DNA from: Chlamydiales bacterium
GTDB taxonomy: Bacteria > Chlamydiota > Chlamydiia > Chlamydiales > JAJFMA01
Direction: 5' to 3'
Length of the DNA stretch: 64,000 bases
NCBI GenBank assembly: GCA_030679955.1
Contig: JAUXSF010000039.1
Coordinates: 124,001-188,000, forward strand
Under the pieces are notes generated by a model, which was not told where the DNA came from, ran no database searches, and was given only the letters and a program-made list of their open reading frames with translations. Shown here one piece after another: positions 42,797-51,700 of the stretch (its first letter is position 1; each line of letters starts with the position of its first letter). The position numbers and the translations under genes were made by a program.

Positions 42797-43807
42797 ATGA
42801 AAGAAACATATACATTCGATGATGTGGCTTTGGTGCCGCAATTCAATAACGTGCCATCACGCACGGAGCCTAGCCTAGAGACCTGGCTAACAAAAAATCT
42901 TAAGATAAAACTTCCTATAGTAGCCTCTAACATGGATTCGGTTATTGGCGAAGAGCTTGCAGATATTCTTCTTGAGCACGGCACACTTCCCATTTTCCAT
43001 CGATTCACCAATTTTGAAACACAAGCAGCATGGGTGAAGAAGTATGGGGACCAGACTTTTATTAGCTGTGGCTTGCGCCATGTCGAAGAGACGCTAAAAC
43101 TTCTTGAATTGGGAGCCGCCGGAGTTTGCATTGACGTCGCTCATGGCCATTCCGACAAGATGTTTCAGCTGATAAGTCAGATCAAAAAGGAATTTCCAAC
43201 CAAAGATGTCATTGCTGGTAATGTTTGCACGCCGATGGCTTACCATGATTTGGTTAATGCCGGTGCCGACGCTGTTAAGGTTGGTGTAGGTCCTGGTGCT
43301 GCATGCACAACACGTATGGTTACAGGCTTTGGAGTGCCACAATTTAGCGCTATCTATGAATGCGGACAGGTGGCTGAAAAGCTACGTATCCCCCTGATAG
43401 CCGATGGTGGCATTAGGACTGGTCGTGATGTTGTGCTAGCCCTAGCGGCCGGTGCAAGTAGTGTGATGGTTGGAAAGCTTTTTGCCGTCACATTAGAAAG
43501 CGCAGCACCCAAACGTGCCATTGGCGATGATCATACGAAGCTTGAAGCCAAGTATCGTGGACAAGCCAGCGAAGACTTTCAAAATGACTTTTATGGCGCC
43601 CTTAAAGATAAGACTGTCGCCGAGGGTGTAGATTTCTGGGCACCGGTATCGGGCAGTGCGCGCCAAATCATCGAGTATTTTATGGGATCGGTCCGCAGTG
43701 GTCTGACCTACGGTGGGGCAAAGAATATCAAAGAGCTTCAGCGTAAAGCGGAGTTTGTCAAAGTCACCCCGTCCTACATGCCGGAAAGCTGCCCGCGCCC
43801 AAGATAG
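42797..43807 (+). CDS. IMP dehydrogenase/GMP reductase family protein without CBS domains
   Basis: 336 residues: a TIM-barrel [19 protein letters not shown] at start, SNMDSV, catalytic loop [20 protein letters not shown] with the Cys, [19 protein letters not shown], and a C-terminal [17 protein letters not shown]. The Bateman CBS pair of standard IMPDH (near residue 100-210) is absent. The end is IMPDH-like while the size and HRF segment fit GMP reductase, so I leave the activity open. ATG 42797 with AAGTGG upstream is preferred to GTG 42788. Confidence 0.82.
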   Translation: MKETYTFDDVALVPQFNNVPSRTEPSLETWLTKNLKIKLPIVASNMDSVIGEELADILLEHGTLPIFHRFTNFETQAAWVKKYGDQTFISCGLRHVEETLKLLELGAAGVCIDVAHGHSDKMFQLISQIKKEFPTKDVIAGNVCTPMAYHDLVNAGADAVKVGVGPGAACTTRMVTGFGVPQFSAIYECGQVAEKLRIPLIADGGIRTGRDVVLALAAGASSVMVGKLFAVTLESAAPKRAIGDDHTKLEAKYRGQASEDFQNDFYGALKDKTVAEGVDFWAPVSGSARQIIEYFMGSVRSGLTYGGAKNIKELQRKAEFVKVTPSYMPESCPRPR

Positions 43808-43949
43808 CGCACCAAAATGAACTTGAAATATTATTATTAGGGCTTGGCTATACTTATCCTGTTCCTGGGGGACACTCCTGCTCCAAAAAAGAGCAGTTAA
43901 CAGTCATAAAGGGGCACCGCCCTAAATGCCTGAAAGCTGCGCACAAGGT

Positions 43950-45221
43950 CTAAGCTACGTCAAAAGCGGTGATTTTCCCGTATGGACTATGAAATTCTTT
44001 ATATTCACCCCGTAATTGTTCCGCAAACGAACGATCTTTTGTAACGAGCATGTATCGTGAGCCAGTTAGATCAGCTATACCTGGAACTGCGTTAGTGAAG
44101 TCAGCTTCGTCCTTGTCTTTGGAATGAGAAAGGTGGGCGCCTCCCATAAAAGCGATAAATTTACCGTCGCCACGTTCTTTCACTATGATATCGTTGGCTA
44201 CATAATTCATCCCCAAGCAACGGGGTTTCAGCTCTGATCCGTTATATGAACTATATCCTGCTTCCATTGATAAGGATGTATCAATTCCAACAACGCGAAT
44301 TCCCGCTTTTTTTGCGGCGATTACCGTATTGGTATAACTACCTGGTTGTTGGATTACCAACATCTTGAAATCTAGAGCACGCAGAAAGTATTTCAGCAAG
44401 GGTGGCATTTCGTCGCCTGGTGATGCAAAGTATTCATCCAAGAAAGGTTGCATGGTGTCGTACATCAAAAACTCCATGAATAAAGTTGTTACTCCGTTCG
44501 CCTTAAATTCATCCATATGATCAATTAAAAATTCTTTGCAATTCGTCTGGAGGTGCTTTTCTCCGATGCATAATCCCGGAGCCTCCCTAAGTGCGTTCGC
44601 AATCGAGAAGTTTTGACCATCCTGCACCATCTGAGATGGTTGAGGGGGCTGAGGTACTTTACGCAGTGAGTCTTCTGCTTTTGCCAGAAAAGCTGGAAGC
44701 ATCATAGAAATATCAGTGTAAGGTGAACTATTACTCGCCATATCATAAGCGGGGATATACCGCCTTGCCCCCTCGTCGAAAAACGCCAGAGCTTCTAATT
44801 CGCGCCAACTTAAGCGTATATGAAGTACGTTTGGATTGGTCGAGGATATGTTCCAATAGGTGGAGGGGATCTTCAACCCTTCTAGAACGGAAATGAATTT
44901 TTTTAGCGTTGTTTCATCTTGATAAGGTAAAGTGGTGCCTAATACCTCTGAATTTTCTTGAATGAGCTTGGTTGGTTCCGAAACTACTTGAGCGATCTTC
45001 GGTTGAATCGCATCCTTTGAGCTTTGTATAATTTTTTGTAAAACGTAGGAGGGCGCCAAATAGGTCACTGTCCCGATAATTAAAGCCAGCCCCATCCGCG
45101 TGGGGAGCGAATACTCCTGAAAGCTATCTAAAATAGTAGAACCAACCGTATAGGCACCGGTGGTGATCGTTTCGTTGTTAATTGTATTAGTAATGAAGTT
45201 AGTGAGTGACTCTATTTTCAT
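43950..45221 (-). CDS. Tiki/ChaN-like domain protein, putative effector
   Basis: 423 residues from ATG 45221 (site AAAAGG); the frame runs on to a TTG at 45248. A hydrophobic segment near residues 45-70 (GLALIIGTVTYLAPSYVLQ) may cross a membrane. The C-terminal half has LCIGEKHLQTNCKEFLIDHM, VTTLFMEFLMYDTMQPFLDEY, GIRVVGIDTS and FIAFMGGAHLSHS, a pattern of the ChaN/TraB/Tiki superfamily (GExH, later GxxH), which is also found in toxin and effector proteins. Upstream of it is an AT-rich stretch. Secreted effector role is inferred. Confidence 0.68.
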   Translation of the reverse strand: MKIESLTNFITNTINNETITTGAYTVGSTILDSFQEYSLPTRMGLALIIGTVTYLAPSYVLQKIIQSSKDAIQPKIAQVVSEPTKLIQENSEVLGTTLPYQDETTLKKFISVLEGLKIPSTYWNISSTNPNVLHIRLSWRELEALAFFDEGARRYIPAYDMASNSSPYTDISMMLPAFLAKAEDSLRKVPQPPQPSQMVQDGQNFSIANALREAPGLCIGEKHLQTNCKEFLIDHMDEFKANGVTTLFMEFLMYDTMQPFLDEYFASPGDEMPPLLKYFLRALDFKMLVIQQPGSYTNTVIAAKKAGIRVVGIDTSLSMEAGYSSYNGSELKPRCLGMNYVANDIIVKERGDGKFIAFMGGAHLSHSKDKDEADFTNAVPGIADLTGSRYMLVTKDRSFAEQLRGEYKEFHSPYGKITAFDVA

Positions 45222-45362
45222 AATAACCTTTTTTAATTTGTTCCTCAACTTTTATAATATATTTGTTGTTTAAAATCAAATTATAAATTAAGGTCGTCAT
45301 CGTTTACTTAGAAGAGCTCATGACGTCTTAAATGCTGTTTTTACCAGGACTAATAAAATGGA

Positions 45363-45498
45363 CTTTACAGAAGGATATCGGCAGGGTAAGCAGGATTTTA
45401 AAAGAAAAAATGGGATTGACCTAAAGTATAAGAGGCTAAGAATCAGTCTCCATTCTGCTTATCCTGCCGCGCAGCGACCCTGCATATCCTGTAAAGCC
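45363..45498. repeat. Family E palindromic array
   Basis: TTTACAGAAGGATATCGGCA and GGGTAAGCAGGATTTT on the left; CTGCTTATCCTGCCGCGCAG, CGACCCTGCATATCCTGTAAA on the right, with a 60-base AT-rich centre. The left arm lacks the CGCTGCGCGG segment of the right arm, so arms are unequal. Fills the gap 45222-45508; no gene is seen. Confidence 0.75.
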
Positions 45499-45508
45499 TA
45501 TTCTTCTT

Positions 45509-46105
45509 CTAGGCTTTTTGTAGGAGGAACAAGGATGGAGCCGTTTCTTTGCGGTTGAGCCAACAGTGGTGGCAGCAGCTCCAAGTGGCTTTATCCAGCT
45601 TTTCGAATAGTTTAATTAGCTCCTGCTCTTCCACAGCTCCTTCGGGATGCCCAGGATAGGCAGTAACGCTTATGCAGCCTTTGTGAGTTAGCAAGGCCAT
45701 GGCAGCTTCAAGACTCTGTACCGTTGTCTGTAATCTTGTGGTGACATTCTTATCGCCACCGGGCAGATATCCCAGATTATACACGATTAGCTTCACGGAC
45801 TCAGGAAGGATCTCTTTAGGGAACTCTGAATGGCACTGTTGCAAGATATGCACGCGTTTCTGATAGTGAGGCGGCAGATCGACCTCTAGAAGCTCTTTGG
45901 TGTTGCGAATGGCATCTTCTTGGATGTCTAGAGCGTACAATGCGCCCTTCTCAGCGTTCAGGGCTAATTGCGCTAGCAACAGCGTGTCATGACCATTTCC
46001 ACACGTAGCATCTATTACGGTGTCACCGTGATGCACTGTCTTCATCCAATAGCTGTGGGCTAGGTCTAGATGGGAATTGAAAAGTGGGAAAATTGGTCGT
46101 GTCAT
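45509..46105 (-). CDS. SAM-dependent methyltransferase, MnmM/YtqB-like
   Basis: 198 residues from ATG 46105, which overlaps the permease stop as ATGA. The sequence begins PLFNSHLDLAHSYWMKTVHHGD, with TVIDATCGNGHDTLLLAQL as SAM motif I and LIVYNLGYLPGGDKNVTT as motif IV, the latter specific to the YtqB family. B. subtilis MnmM methylates the wobble uridine modification nm5(s2)U34. In other bacteria it was named rRNA methylase. tRNA function is the likelier role. Confidence 0.88.
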   Translation of the reverse strand: MTRPIFPLFNSHLDLAHSYWMKTVHHGDTVIDATCGNGHDTLLLAQLALNAEKGALYALDIQEDAIRNTKELLEVDLPPHYQKRVHILQQCHSEFPKEILPESVKLIVYNLGYLPGGDKNVTTRLQTTVQSLEAAMALLTHKGCISVTAYPGHPEGAVEEQELIKLFEKLDKATWSCCHHCWLNRKETAPSLFLLQKA

Positions 46106-47397
46106 AGTGAAAATTTTAGGATGAATAGGGCAGCTAGAATCCAAACGAGCCAATGAACTTCTTTTACGCGGCCCGTTAATACTTTCATAATGGGGAAGAG
46201 AATTAACCCTAATGCGATACCTGTTGAGATGCTGAAAGTTAGAGGAATAATGATGAGTACCATAAAACCTGGAATGTACTCAGTGACATCATCAAAGTTC
46301 ACGCGGTTCAGCGGCACAAGCATCTGCGCTCCGATAATGATCAACGCTGAAGCTGTCGCATAGAAGGGGATCGAGGCGATAAGGGGAGCCAAAAATAGCG
46401 ACAAGAGAAAGAGTACTGCGACGACAACAGCCACTAGACCTGTGCGCCCGCCTGCGGTAACGCCAGCTCCCGATTCTAGATAGGTCGTCATGGGAGAGGT
46501 TCCTACGGCCGATCCTACCATTGTACCGATGGCATCAGCTACAAAGACACGTCGCACGCGTGGTAGCTTTTTGTCTTTGTCGAGGAAGTTGCCTTGCTCA
46601 GCCAATCCTGCAATGGTTCCTGCTGCATCGAAAATGGCAATAAAGGCAAAGGTCAGAACCGTACCTAAATACTCGGGCTTGAGGGCATCGAAAAGCTCGA
46701 GCTGCATAAAGGTAGGGGAGATATCAGGGGGCAGAGCAAAGATCCCTTGCCACTCAGCGTTGCCAGTTATCAAACCAACAACCCAGACCAATAAGATGCT
46801 GATGAGAATAGCGCCACGGTAGCCCAAAGCAATCAGGATGCATGACGTGATCAAACCCAAGGCAGCAAGTAATATTTCAGGCGAACGTAGGTCGCCTACG
46901 GTTACCAATGTTTCAGGATGCGATACCACCACATGAAGGTTGTTCAGAGCGATGAACGCTAAAAAAAGTCCTATGCCAGCCGTCAGGGTGACTCGTAGCG
47001 TTTCCGGTATGGCCTCTAGGATAAGCTGCCGAACGCCGAGGACGTTTAACAGCAGAAAGAAGAATCCAGCCCAAAAACATGCACCAAGGGCTATTTGCCA
47101 CGGTAGTTGTTGATCAATCACCAAGGTATAGGCAAAAAAGGCGTTTAACCCCATTCCTGGAGCTAGTGCAAACGGATAGTTGGCATATAGGCCCATTATC
47201 AATGTTGCTAGGCTTGCTGCTAGGATGGTAGCCACCATGACAGCGCCAAAGTCCATGCCGGCAACCTTCATGATAATGGGGTTCACCACGATAATGTAGG
47301 CCATAGTGGAAAAGGTTGTCAGTCCTGCCAGCAGTTCCGTTCGAATGTTAGTTTTGTGTTGTTCCAGCTGGAAAAAATTGTAAAGTGCTGCGCGCAT
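46102..47397 (-). CDS. Purine (adenine/guanine/hypoxanthine) permease, AzgA-like
   Basis: 431 residues, NCS2/AzgA type transporter with 12-14 membrane helices. Family motifs: FSTMAYIIVVNPIIM, ALAPGMGLNAFFAYT, FIAIFDAAGTIAGLAEQGN and TSPMTTYLESGAGVTAGGRTG. Proton-coupled uptake of nucleobases from the host would suit an obligate intracellular bacterium; exact substrate not shown. Coupled to the methyltransferase gene downstream. Confidence 0.92.
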   Translation of the reverse strand: MRAALYNFFQLEQHKTNIRTELLAGLTTFSTMAYIIVVNPIIMKVAGMDFGAVMVATILAASLATLIMGLYANYPFALAPGMGLNAFFAYTLVIDQQLPWQIALGACFWAGFFFLLLNVLGVRQLILEAIPETLRVTLTAGIGLFLAFIALNNLHVVVSHPETLVTVGDLRSPEILLAALGLITSCILIALGYRGAILISILLVWVVGLITGNAEWQGIFALPPDISPTFMQLELFDALKPEYLGTVLTFAFIAIFDAAGTIAGLAEQGNFLDKDKKLPRVRRVFVADAIGTMVGSAVGTSPMTTYLESGAGVTAGGRTGLVAVVVAVLFLLSLFLAPLIASIPFYATASALIIIGAQMLVPLNRVNFDDVTEYIPGFMVLIIIPLTFSISTGIALGLILFPIMKVLTGRVKEVHWLVWILAALFILKFSL

Positions 47398-47407
47398 TGT
47401 GGTGGTC

Positions 47408-47911
47408 TCAGTCTTCGAAACTAATGATTAATACGAATCTTTTTCGATAGCCAAAGACATTAGCCAAAATGTCCTTTAGCTCTTTCTCAAGCTGGTTGAG
47501 AAGGCTTTTGTGATTTTCCTTGGGACTTTTGGGCAGATGCATGGAAATAGAGAGCTTTTGACTGCGTACTCGCGCTTCTGTTTGGACGGTGTAACCAGCA
47601 AAACGTTCCTGGCAGTAGGCTTGAAGGGTGTTTTGTATGACCTGCTCGTCGATGCCTACGGAATAGGCGCCAGAGCGAATGTAATAGGGGCGACTTTGAA
47701 AGCGCATGAATAGTGCCGCTATCAAACCAGCCCCTAGCAACGCAAAAACCAATCCAAAAAGCGTCATGGTAATGCGACTATGCTCTAATGTGAGAATAAC
47801 AGTATCTCGGAACGTTTGCCACCAGGGTGCTAGCATGCTAACGATTCCGAGAAAGATGAAAAATAGAGCCAACAACAGTGTGCTGATGGTCGTGTAGAAA
47901 TGCCCGCGCAA
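47408..47911 (-). CDS. AmaP-like membrane partner of Asp23
   Basis: 167 residues, with two N-terminal helices (TTISTLLLALFFIFLGIVSML and MTLFGLVFALLGAGLIAALFM) and a C-terminal Asp23-like alpha/beta domain (YTVQTEARVRSQKLSISMHL). This is the plan of AmaP, which anchors Asp23 at the membrane in Firmicutes. The neighbour at 47932-48432 is an Asp23 family protein, 20 bases upstream. Role in envelope stress is suggested by family only. Confidence 0.75.
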   Translation of the reverse strand: MRGHFYTTISTLLLALFFIFLGIVSMLAPWWQTFRDTVILTLEHSRITMTLFGLVFALLGAGLIAALFMRFQSRPYYIRSGAYSVGIDEQVIQNTLQAYCQERFAGYTVQTEARVRSQKLSISMHLPKSPKENHKSLLNQLEKELKDILANVFGYRKRFVLIISFED

Positions 47912-47931
47912 AACTTTGACCTCCGGTATGG

Positions 47932-48432
47932 CTACTTGAACTCGTCAGAGTATTCTTCCGACTCCATTCCAGGTGCCATTAATGGGGGTCTGTCTGCCAT
48001 GCCTTTCATTTGGGCGCCGGTCTCGATATGACCATGCGGGATCAAATTTTTGAAGACAACATGGACACATGCTACATGTAGGCCTGTAAGCTTGGTGACC
48101 TCTTCCGAGACCTTTTCCTGTATCTCGTCGGCTTTCTCTGGCAACGTAACGCCATAAGCTACATTGACTTCAACGCGGATTTTCACAGAGTGCGTTTTGC
48201 TATCTTGCTCAGCATAGATACCTTTAACACCTTCGACACGGTTTCTGCCCAGGATGTTATCGATGAAATTGCCTTCTGTCAGGCTGATGTCTTTTATTTT
48301 TGCCAAGCATTGAAGAACGATGGCTTGGAAGACACGAGTTTCGATGTCTCGGATAAACACCGTTTCGGGTAGCTCGAATTCCTTCGTATCTACCTTAGGT
48401 AATTCATGTTTTTTCTTGAGTTCTTGCATCAT
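47932..48432 (-). CDS. Asp23/Gls24 family protein
   Basis: 166 residues; GAGGGA is spaced well to ATG 48432. Core is a typical Asp23 domain: VEGVKGIYAEQDSKTHSVKI, RVEVNVAYGVTLPEKADEIQ, and TGLHVACVHVVFKNL. Met/Pro-rich tail. Asp23 proteins are abundant stress-related envelope proteins. Operon with the AmaP-like gene and possibly the purine permease. Confidence 0.85.
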   Translation of the reverse strand: MMQELKKKHELPKVDTKEFELPETVFIRDIETRVFQAIVLQCLAKIKDISLTEGNFIDNILGRNRVEGVKGIYAEQDSKTHSVKIRVEVNVAYGVTLPEKADEIQEKVSEEVTKLTGLHVACVHVVFKNLIPHGHIETGAQMKGMADRPPLMAPGMESEEYSDEFK

Positions 48433-48601
48433 AGGAGTCCCTCGTTTGCATGGACCATCCTATCATAGCTCTGGATTATACCCAAATACAGAGAGAGCCT
48501 GTTTTAATTTTTTTGAGCATGACTTTGTATCTAATGTGTTTGGGGATAAATGATGGGGTCGATATAATGAAATTTTATGATAGAGGAGTTATCAACTACT
48601 T

Positions 48602-49111
48602 ATGAATATGATTATTCCAATTTTAACCAACCTTTTGTTCGGTCTTGTGACCTCTCATTTAGCACAGAAGCGTGGTCGTGATGGCACAACATGGTTTGTT
48701 ATTGGCATTTTGCTCGGCATCTTCGGGCTGGCATTGCTCTACTTTCTACCTCCAGCAAGTAAGGAAGAAACTGTTGGGCCAAAAAATGCGATGAATTCAG
48801 AAGGCGGTCCATTCTCTTCGTGGGGAAACCGTGGCACAGACCGCCCAGAACCTGTTGTGAAGCCAGAAGTCAACGTTCCGGCTCCTGTTAGCGAACTTGA
48901 TATGTTTCGTCAGCTTGATTGGTATTACATGAATAAGCAGTATAAACAGGAAGGCCCTGTAGCTTATGAGGATCTACGTCTTGCCTATCATAGCGAACGT
49001 GCTAATGAAGATACTCTAATCTGGAGTGATGGGATGCCCGAGTGGAAAAAACTTAGGGATCTAGATGTTATTTTAGGGGACTTTACAACCCCACAAGCTA
49101 GCCAGCTCTAA
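48602..49111 (+). CDS. Membrane protein with GYF_2 (DUF4339) domain
   Basis: 169 residues. Two N-terminal hydrophobic segments (IIPILTNLLFGLVTSHLA and FVIGILLGIFGLALLYFLPP), a Pro-rich linker, and a C-terminal GYF_2 domain: LDWYYMNKQYKQEGPVAYED, then TLIWSDGMPEWKKL. GYF_2 domains bind Pro-rich peptides in eukaryotic relatives; in bacteria the partner is usually unknown. The ribosome binding site GAGGAG is 14 bases from ATG, further than usual. Confidence 0.85.
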   Translation: MNMIIPILTNLLFGLVTSHLAQKRGRDGTTWFVIGILLGIFGLALLYFLPPASKEETVGPKNAMNSEGGPFSSWGNRGTDRPEPVVKPEVNVPAPVSELDMFRQLDWYYMNKQYKQEGPVAYEDLRLAYHSERANEDTLIWSDGMPEWKKLRDLDVILGDFTTPQASQL

Positions 49112-49122
49112 GTAACAAATTT

Positions 49123-49205
49123 TTTACCACAGAGATCACAGAGAACACCGCGAGAGGATTAATTATTCTTCCTCTCTCGGTGTTCTCTGTGATCTCTGTG
49201 GTAAA
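49123..49205. repeat. Family D palindromic array (ACCACAGAG words)
   Basis: Left words ACCACAGAG, ATCACAGAG, AACACCGCG, AGAGG; the right arm is the reverse complement CCTCT, CTCGGTGTT, CTCTGTGAT, CTCTGTGGT followed by A8. 9-bp spacing. Between the GYF gene and rpsN, which converge. Confidence 0.88.
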
Positions 49206-49228
49206 AAAAATGCAACACAATGATGCAA

Positions 49229-49266
49229 AAAAGAACCCCTTCTTAGCATGCTAAGAAGGGGTCTTT
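49229..49266. terminator. Bidirectional rho-independent terminator
   Basis: A near-perfect palindrome: AACCCCTTCTTAGCATGCTA with its complement, flanked by A-rich and T-rich ends (AAAAAAG before, TCTTTTG after). It ends 25 bases from the rpsN stop and should terminate rpsN/rpmJ transcripts on the minus strand as well as readthrough from the plus side. Confidence 0.88.
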
Positions 49267-49291
49267 TGTAATTCGTTTGCTTTAAGAGCGA

Positions 49292-49597
49292 CTACCAGCT
49301 AGACTTGGTCACGCCGGGAATTAGCCCGAAGGAAGCCATTTCTCTAAAGCATAGTCTGGAGACTTTAAACTTGCGGTAAACGCCACGAGGACGACCGGTC
49401 AACTGGCAGCGATTGCGCAAGCGTATCTTGGAAGAGTCACGAGGCATTTTATTCAGCTGCACGCGTGCTTCATGACGCTCTTCTTCCGTCAACGTTTGAT
49501 CGGCAGCTTTGGCACGTAGTGATTGACGCTTATCCCATTTTAGATTGACAAGCTCTTCACGTCGCTTTTGCCTTGCGATACAGGACTTCTTGGCCAT
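49292..49597 (-). CDS. rpsN: 30S ribosomal protein S14
   Basis: 101 residues, long (zinc-free) S14. [16 protein letters not shown] at the start, and [16 protein letters not shown] and [20 protein letters not shown] at the end. It follows rpmJ by 10 bases on the minus strand, the chlamydial arrangement. Confidence 0.98.
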   Translation of the reverse strand: MAKKSCIARQKRREELVNLKWDKRQSLRAKAADQTLTEEERHEARVQLNKMPRDSSKIRLRNRCQLTGRPRGVYRKFKVSRLCFREMASFGLIPGVTKSSW

Positions 49598-49607
49598 GTT
49601 CTAATTC

Positions 49608-49745
49608 CTATTTTTTCAGTGATGGTCCCTTTTGACGCTGCTTGCGATTGGGATCTTTCTTGTTGATGACATACAGACGCCCACGACGACGAACCAATTT
49701 ATCGCCCTTCGAAGGATCAGCTTTAACGGATGCTCTGCACTTCAT
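49608..49745 (-). CDS. rpmJ: 50S ribosomal protein L36
   Basis: 45 residues: [20 protein letters not shown], then [20 protein letters not shown]. The second segment and C-terminal RQ..G pattern are those of the L36 variant with incomplete zinc ligands found in chlamydiae: only one Cys is left, so no zinc ribbon. Co-directional with rpsN. Confidence 0.93.
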   Translation of the reverse strand: MKCRASVKADPSKGDKLVRRRGRLYVINKKDPNRKQRQKGPSLKK

Positions 49746-49937
49746 TTTGCTCTTACCCGGTTGTGCTATTGAAATTTAATACATCTCTTATAGCTCAATG
49801 GCATTTTCTGAGCAACCCTTTTGCGAAAATAGCCGATTTTTATGAGCATTTTTTCCTCATCATTTCCTGTTGCCAAAAATACGCTTATGATCTATTCTTT
49901 AGGCACAAAAACAAATGACAAACTTTAGGTCTTTAAA

Positions 49938-50072
49938 GTGAAACGCACATATCAGCCAAGCAAACGTCGTCGTAAAAATGAACATGGTTTCCGTAAGCGC
50001 ATGAAGTCGCATTCCGGTCGCAAAATTTTGAGCGCTCGTCGTCGTCACGGTAGACATTCGCTAACCATTTGA
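49938..50072 (+). CDS. rpmH: 50S ribosomal protein L34
   Basis: 44 residues from GTG 49938: [20 protein letters not shown] and a tail [20 protein letters not shown] standard L34. It is divergent from rpmJ and overlaps rnpA (stop TGA shares bases with TTG start). The 190-bp gap before it holds AT-rich DNA where both promoters must lie. Confidence 0.96.
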   Translation: MKRTYQPSKRRRKNEHGFRKRMKSHSGRKILSARRRHGRHSLTI

Positions 50073-50407
50073 GCTTCTCATTTCCCCAGAGTGTTCGTAT
50101 ACGCCAGCGCTACCAGTATCGCCGTTTCACGCGCGATTCTCGGTGTCACGCTGGCAAATTTCTTATTATCGAATATCGGCAAGGGTCCCAAGGATCCTCG
50201 CCAAAGCTCGGTATTACTGTCTCACGTAAATATGGCAAAGCGCACGAACGCAATCGCTTTAAGCGGTTAGTGCGCGAGTCCTTTCGCCTCATTCGAGGCA
50301 GACTACAGCTTGGTCTTGAAATTCATGTGAAACCTCGTTCAGGAGCCTATGAGGCCAAGATGCAGGATGTTCAGTCTGAAATGATCCGCATGTTAATTCC
50401 CAGATGA
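50069..50407 (+). CDS. rnpA: Ribonuclease P protein component
   Basis: 112 residues from TTG 50069. [20 protein letters not shown] is the RnpA signature, followed by [12 protein letters not shown]. Binds RNase P RNA to process tRNA 5' ends. No RNase P RNA gene was found in the window. rpmH-rnpA is the usual bacterial pair. Confidence 0.93.
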   Translation: MSFSFPQSVRIRQRYQYRRFTRDSRCHAGKFLIIEYRQGSQGSSPKLGITVSRKYGKAHERNRFKRLVRESFRLIRGRLQLGLEIHVKPRSGAYEAKMQDVQSEMIRMLIPR

Positions 50408-50428
50408 TTGGGCATTAAGAACTTTTTA

Positions 50429-50546
50429 CTACAGAGACACGGAAGGGACACAAGAGACCTTAGGGACGAAAGGGACCATAGGGACATTAATCTTTCCTGA
50501 TGTCTCTATTGTCTCTTTCGTCCCTAAGGTCTCTTGCGTCCCTAAC
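50429..50546. repeat. Family B palindromic array, 9-bp words
   Basis: Left arm: GAAGGGACA, CAAGAGACC, TTAGGGACG, AAAGGGACC, ATAGGGACA. Right arm: TGTCTCTAT, TGTCTCTTT, CGTCCCTAA, GGTCTCTTG, CGTCCCTAA. Ten words in perfect 9-bp phase. Between convergent rnpA and the thioredoxin gene. Confidence 0.92.
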
Positions 50547-50560
50547 TAGTCCATTCCGGA

Positions 50561-51610
50561 CTAGTTCTTGGGCTTGTGAATCTGGCTGTTGATATAGTGT
50601 ACAGCGTTATCGATATCAGGGCGCACCTTTGTTGGCGCGCTAGCAAGCGCTTGCTGAGCATAGCTAAGAGCACTTTCGCGTTGCCCGGCCTCTAGATAAA
50701 GCTGTGAGATCGCCATATTGATTTTCCAGACTTCTGGGTCATTGAAGCCATGTTTCTCTATGTAATACACTAGTGGCGTTGCTACAGCTGCAGGAGTTAG
50801 TTTTTCCTTCTTCATTTTACCTTGAAGGACCTGAAACTCCACTACGGCTACATCATGGTTAGCGCGCATCATTTTATCTTCAGCTACGTTGAGCAGTCTA
50901 TCGCGCAGGCGAATGGCATCTTTGCCATTGGCGTCGCCTTCTTCGATGACTGAGCGGTATTTTTCTAGCAGGAAGAAGTTATCTCTGTCAGACTTCAGGC
51001 CATTTTCCAGGATAGCAGTTGCTTCTTGGTTTTGTCCGAGGTCACGAGCTTTTACATAAAGCTCTTTGAGTTCTTCATGAGGAAGATTGGAGCGACCTAG
51101 GTCTTTCATAGTAGATTGGTGCTTGGTGAAGCTTCCAACCATTGCTAGCAGATGATCAGCGTAGCGAGAGGCGCCGCCTTGGCGATAGCCGGAGGAGCCG
51201 ATGCGATTTCCTTTAGCATCTACAACAACGATTGAGGGAAAGCCTGAAATGTTGTACTTTTTCTTGAGTTGTTGATTTTGACTTGCTAACCGAGGTTCTA
51301 ATGGGTGGTGCATAGGAAAGTCTAGCTTAACAAAGACGAACTTGTCAGCCGTGCGGCTAGCAAAGTCTGCTTTGTGAAGGGCTTCTTCCTCTAGCTTGGT
51401 GCACCAAGTACACCAGTCACTACCGGTAAAAAATAGAACTAAGGGCAGGCCATTAGCTTCGGCAACTTTTGTTGCCTCATCGAAATTTGCATACCATTGA
51501 ATTTCTGATGCCGCAGAAGGTGCTTGAGATGATGATGCACCATTCTCAGCAGCAAAAGCTATGTTGCCCATTAACAAAGAGGCTAGTAGAATTGCGCTAA
51601 GCTTCCTCAT
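50561..51610 (-). CDS. Exported thioredoxin-fold protein (CT783-like disulfide isomerase)
   Basis: 349 residues with signal peptide MRKLSAILLASLLMGNIAFA. Thioredoxin-like domain at about 35-165: LVLFFTGSDWCTWCTKLEEE with CTWC active site, VKLDFPMHHPLEPRLASQNQ, ISGFPSIVVVDAKG with cis-Pro. The C-terminal half is helical, TPR-like (GLKSDRDNFFLLEKYRSVIE). Likely acts on outer-membrane cysteine-rich proteins. In C. trachomatis the gene next to rnpA (CT783) is also a predicted disulfide isomerase (recalled). Confidence 0.85.
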   Translation of the reverse strand: MRKLSAILLASLLMGNIAFAAENGASSSQAPSAASEIQWYANFDEATKVAEANGLPLVLFFTGSDWCTWCTKLEEEALHKADFASRTADKFVFVKLDFPMHHPLEPRLASQNQQLKKKYNISGFPSIVVVDAKGNRIGSSGYRQGGASRYADHLLAMVGSFTKHQSTMKDLGRSNLPHEELKELYVKARDLGQNQEATAILENGLKSDRDNFFLLEKYRSVIEEGDANGKDAIRLRDRLLNVAEDKMMRANHDVAVVEFQVLQGKMKKEKLTPAAVATPLVYYIEKHGFNDPEVWKINMAISQLYLEAGQRESALSYAQQALASAPTKVRPDIDNAVHYINSQIHKPKN

Positions 51611-51700
51611 GAATTAAACTCCTAGTTAGTTCCGCTATGGATAAAATCCATTAACGGTTTTGTAGATCAAGCATCCAAGAATAGGCTATTTGAAAGAAAA

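Noticed and set aside
43926-43955. A short stretch resembling the 3' end of the IMPDH/GMPR gene (ATGCCTGAAAGCTGC)
   Set aside because: Only about 15 bases match the end of the gene at 43807 and the frame does not end at the same place; too short to call a duplicated remnant.
45358-45558. Small plus-strand frame
   Set aside because: It is made mostly of the family E palindrome and runs into the methyltransferase gene on the other strand.
49730-49918. Plus-strand frame between rpmJ and rpmH
   Set aside because: It lies in the divergent promoter gap, overlaps rpmJ and has no family features.
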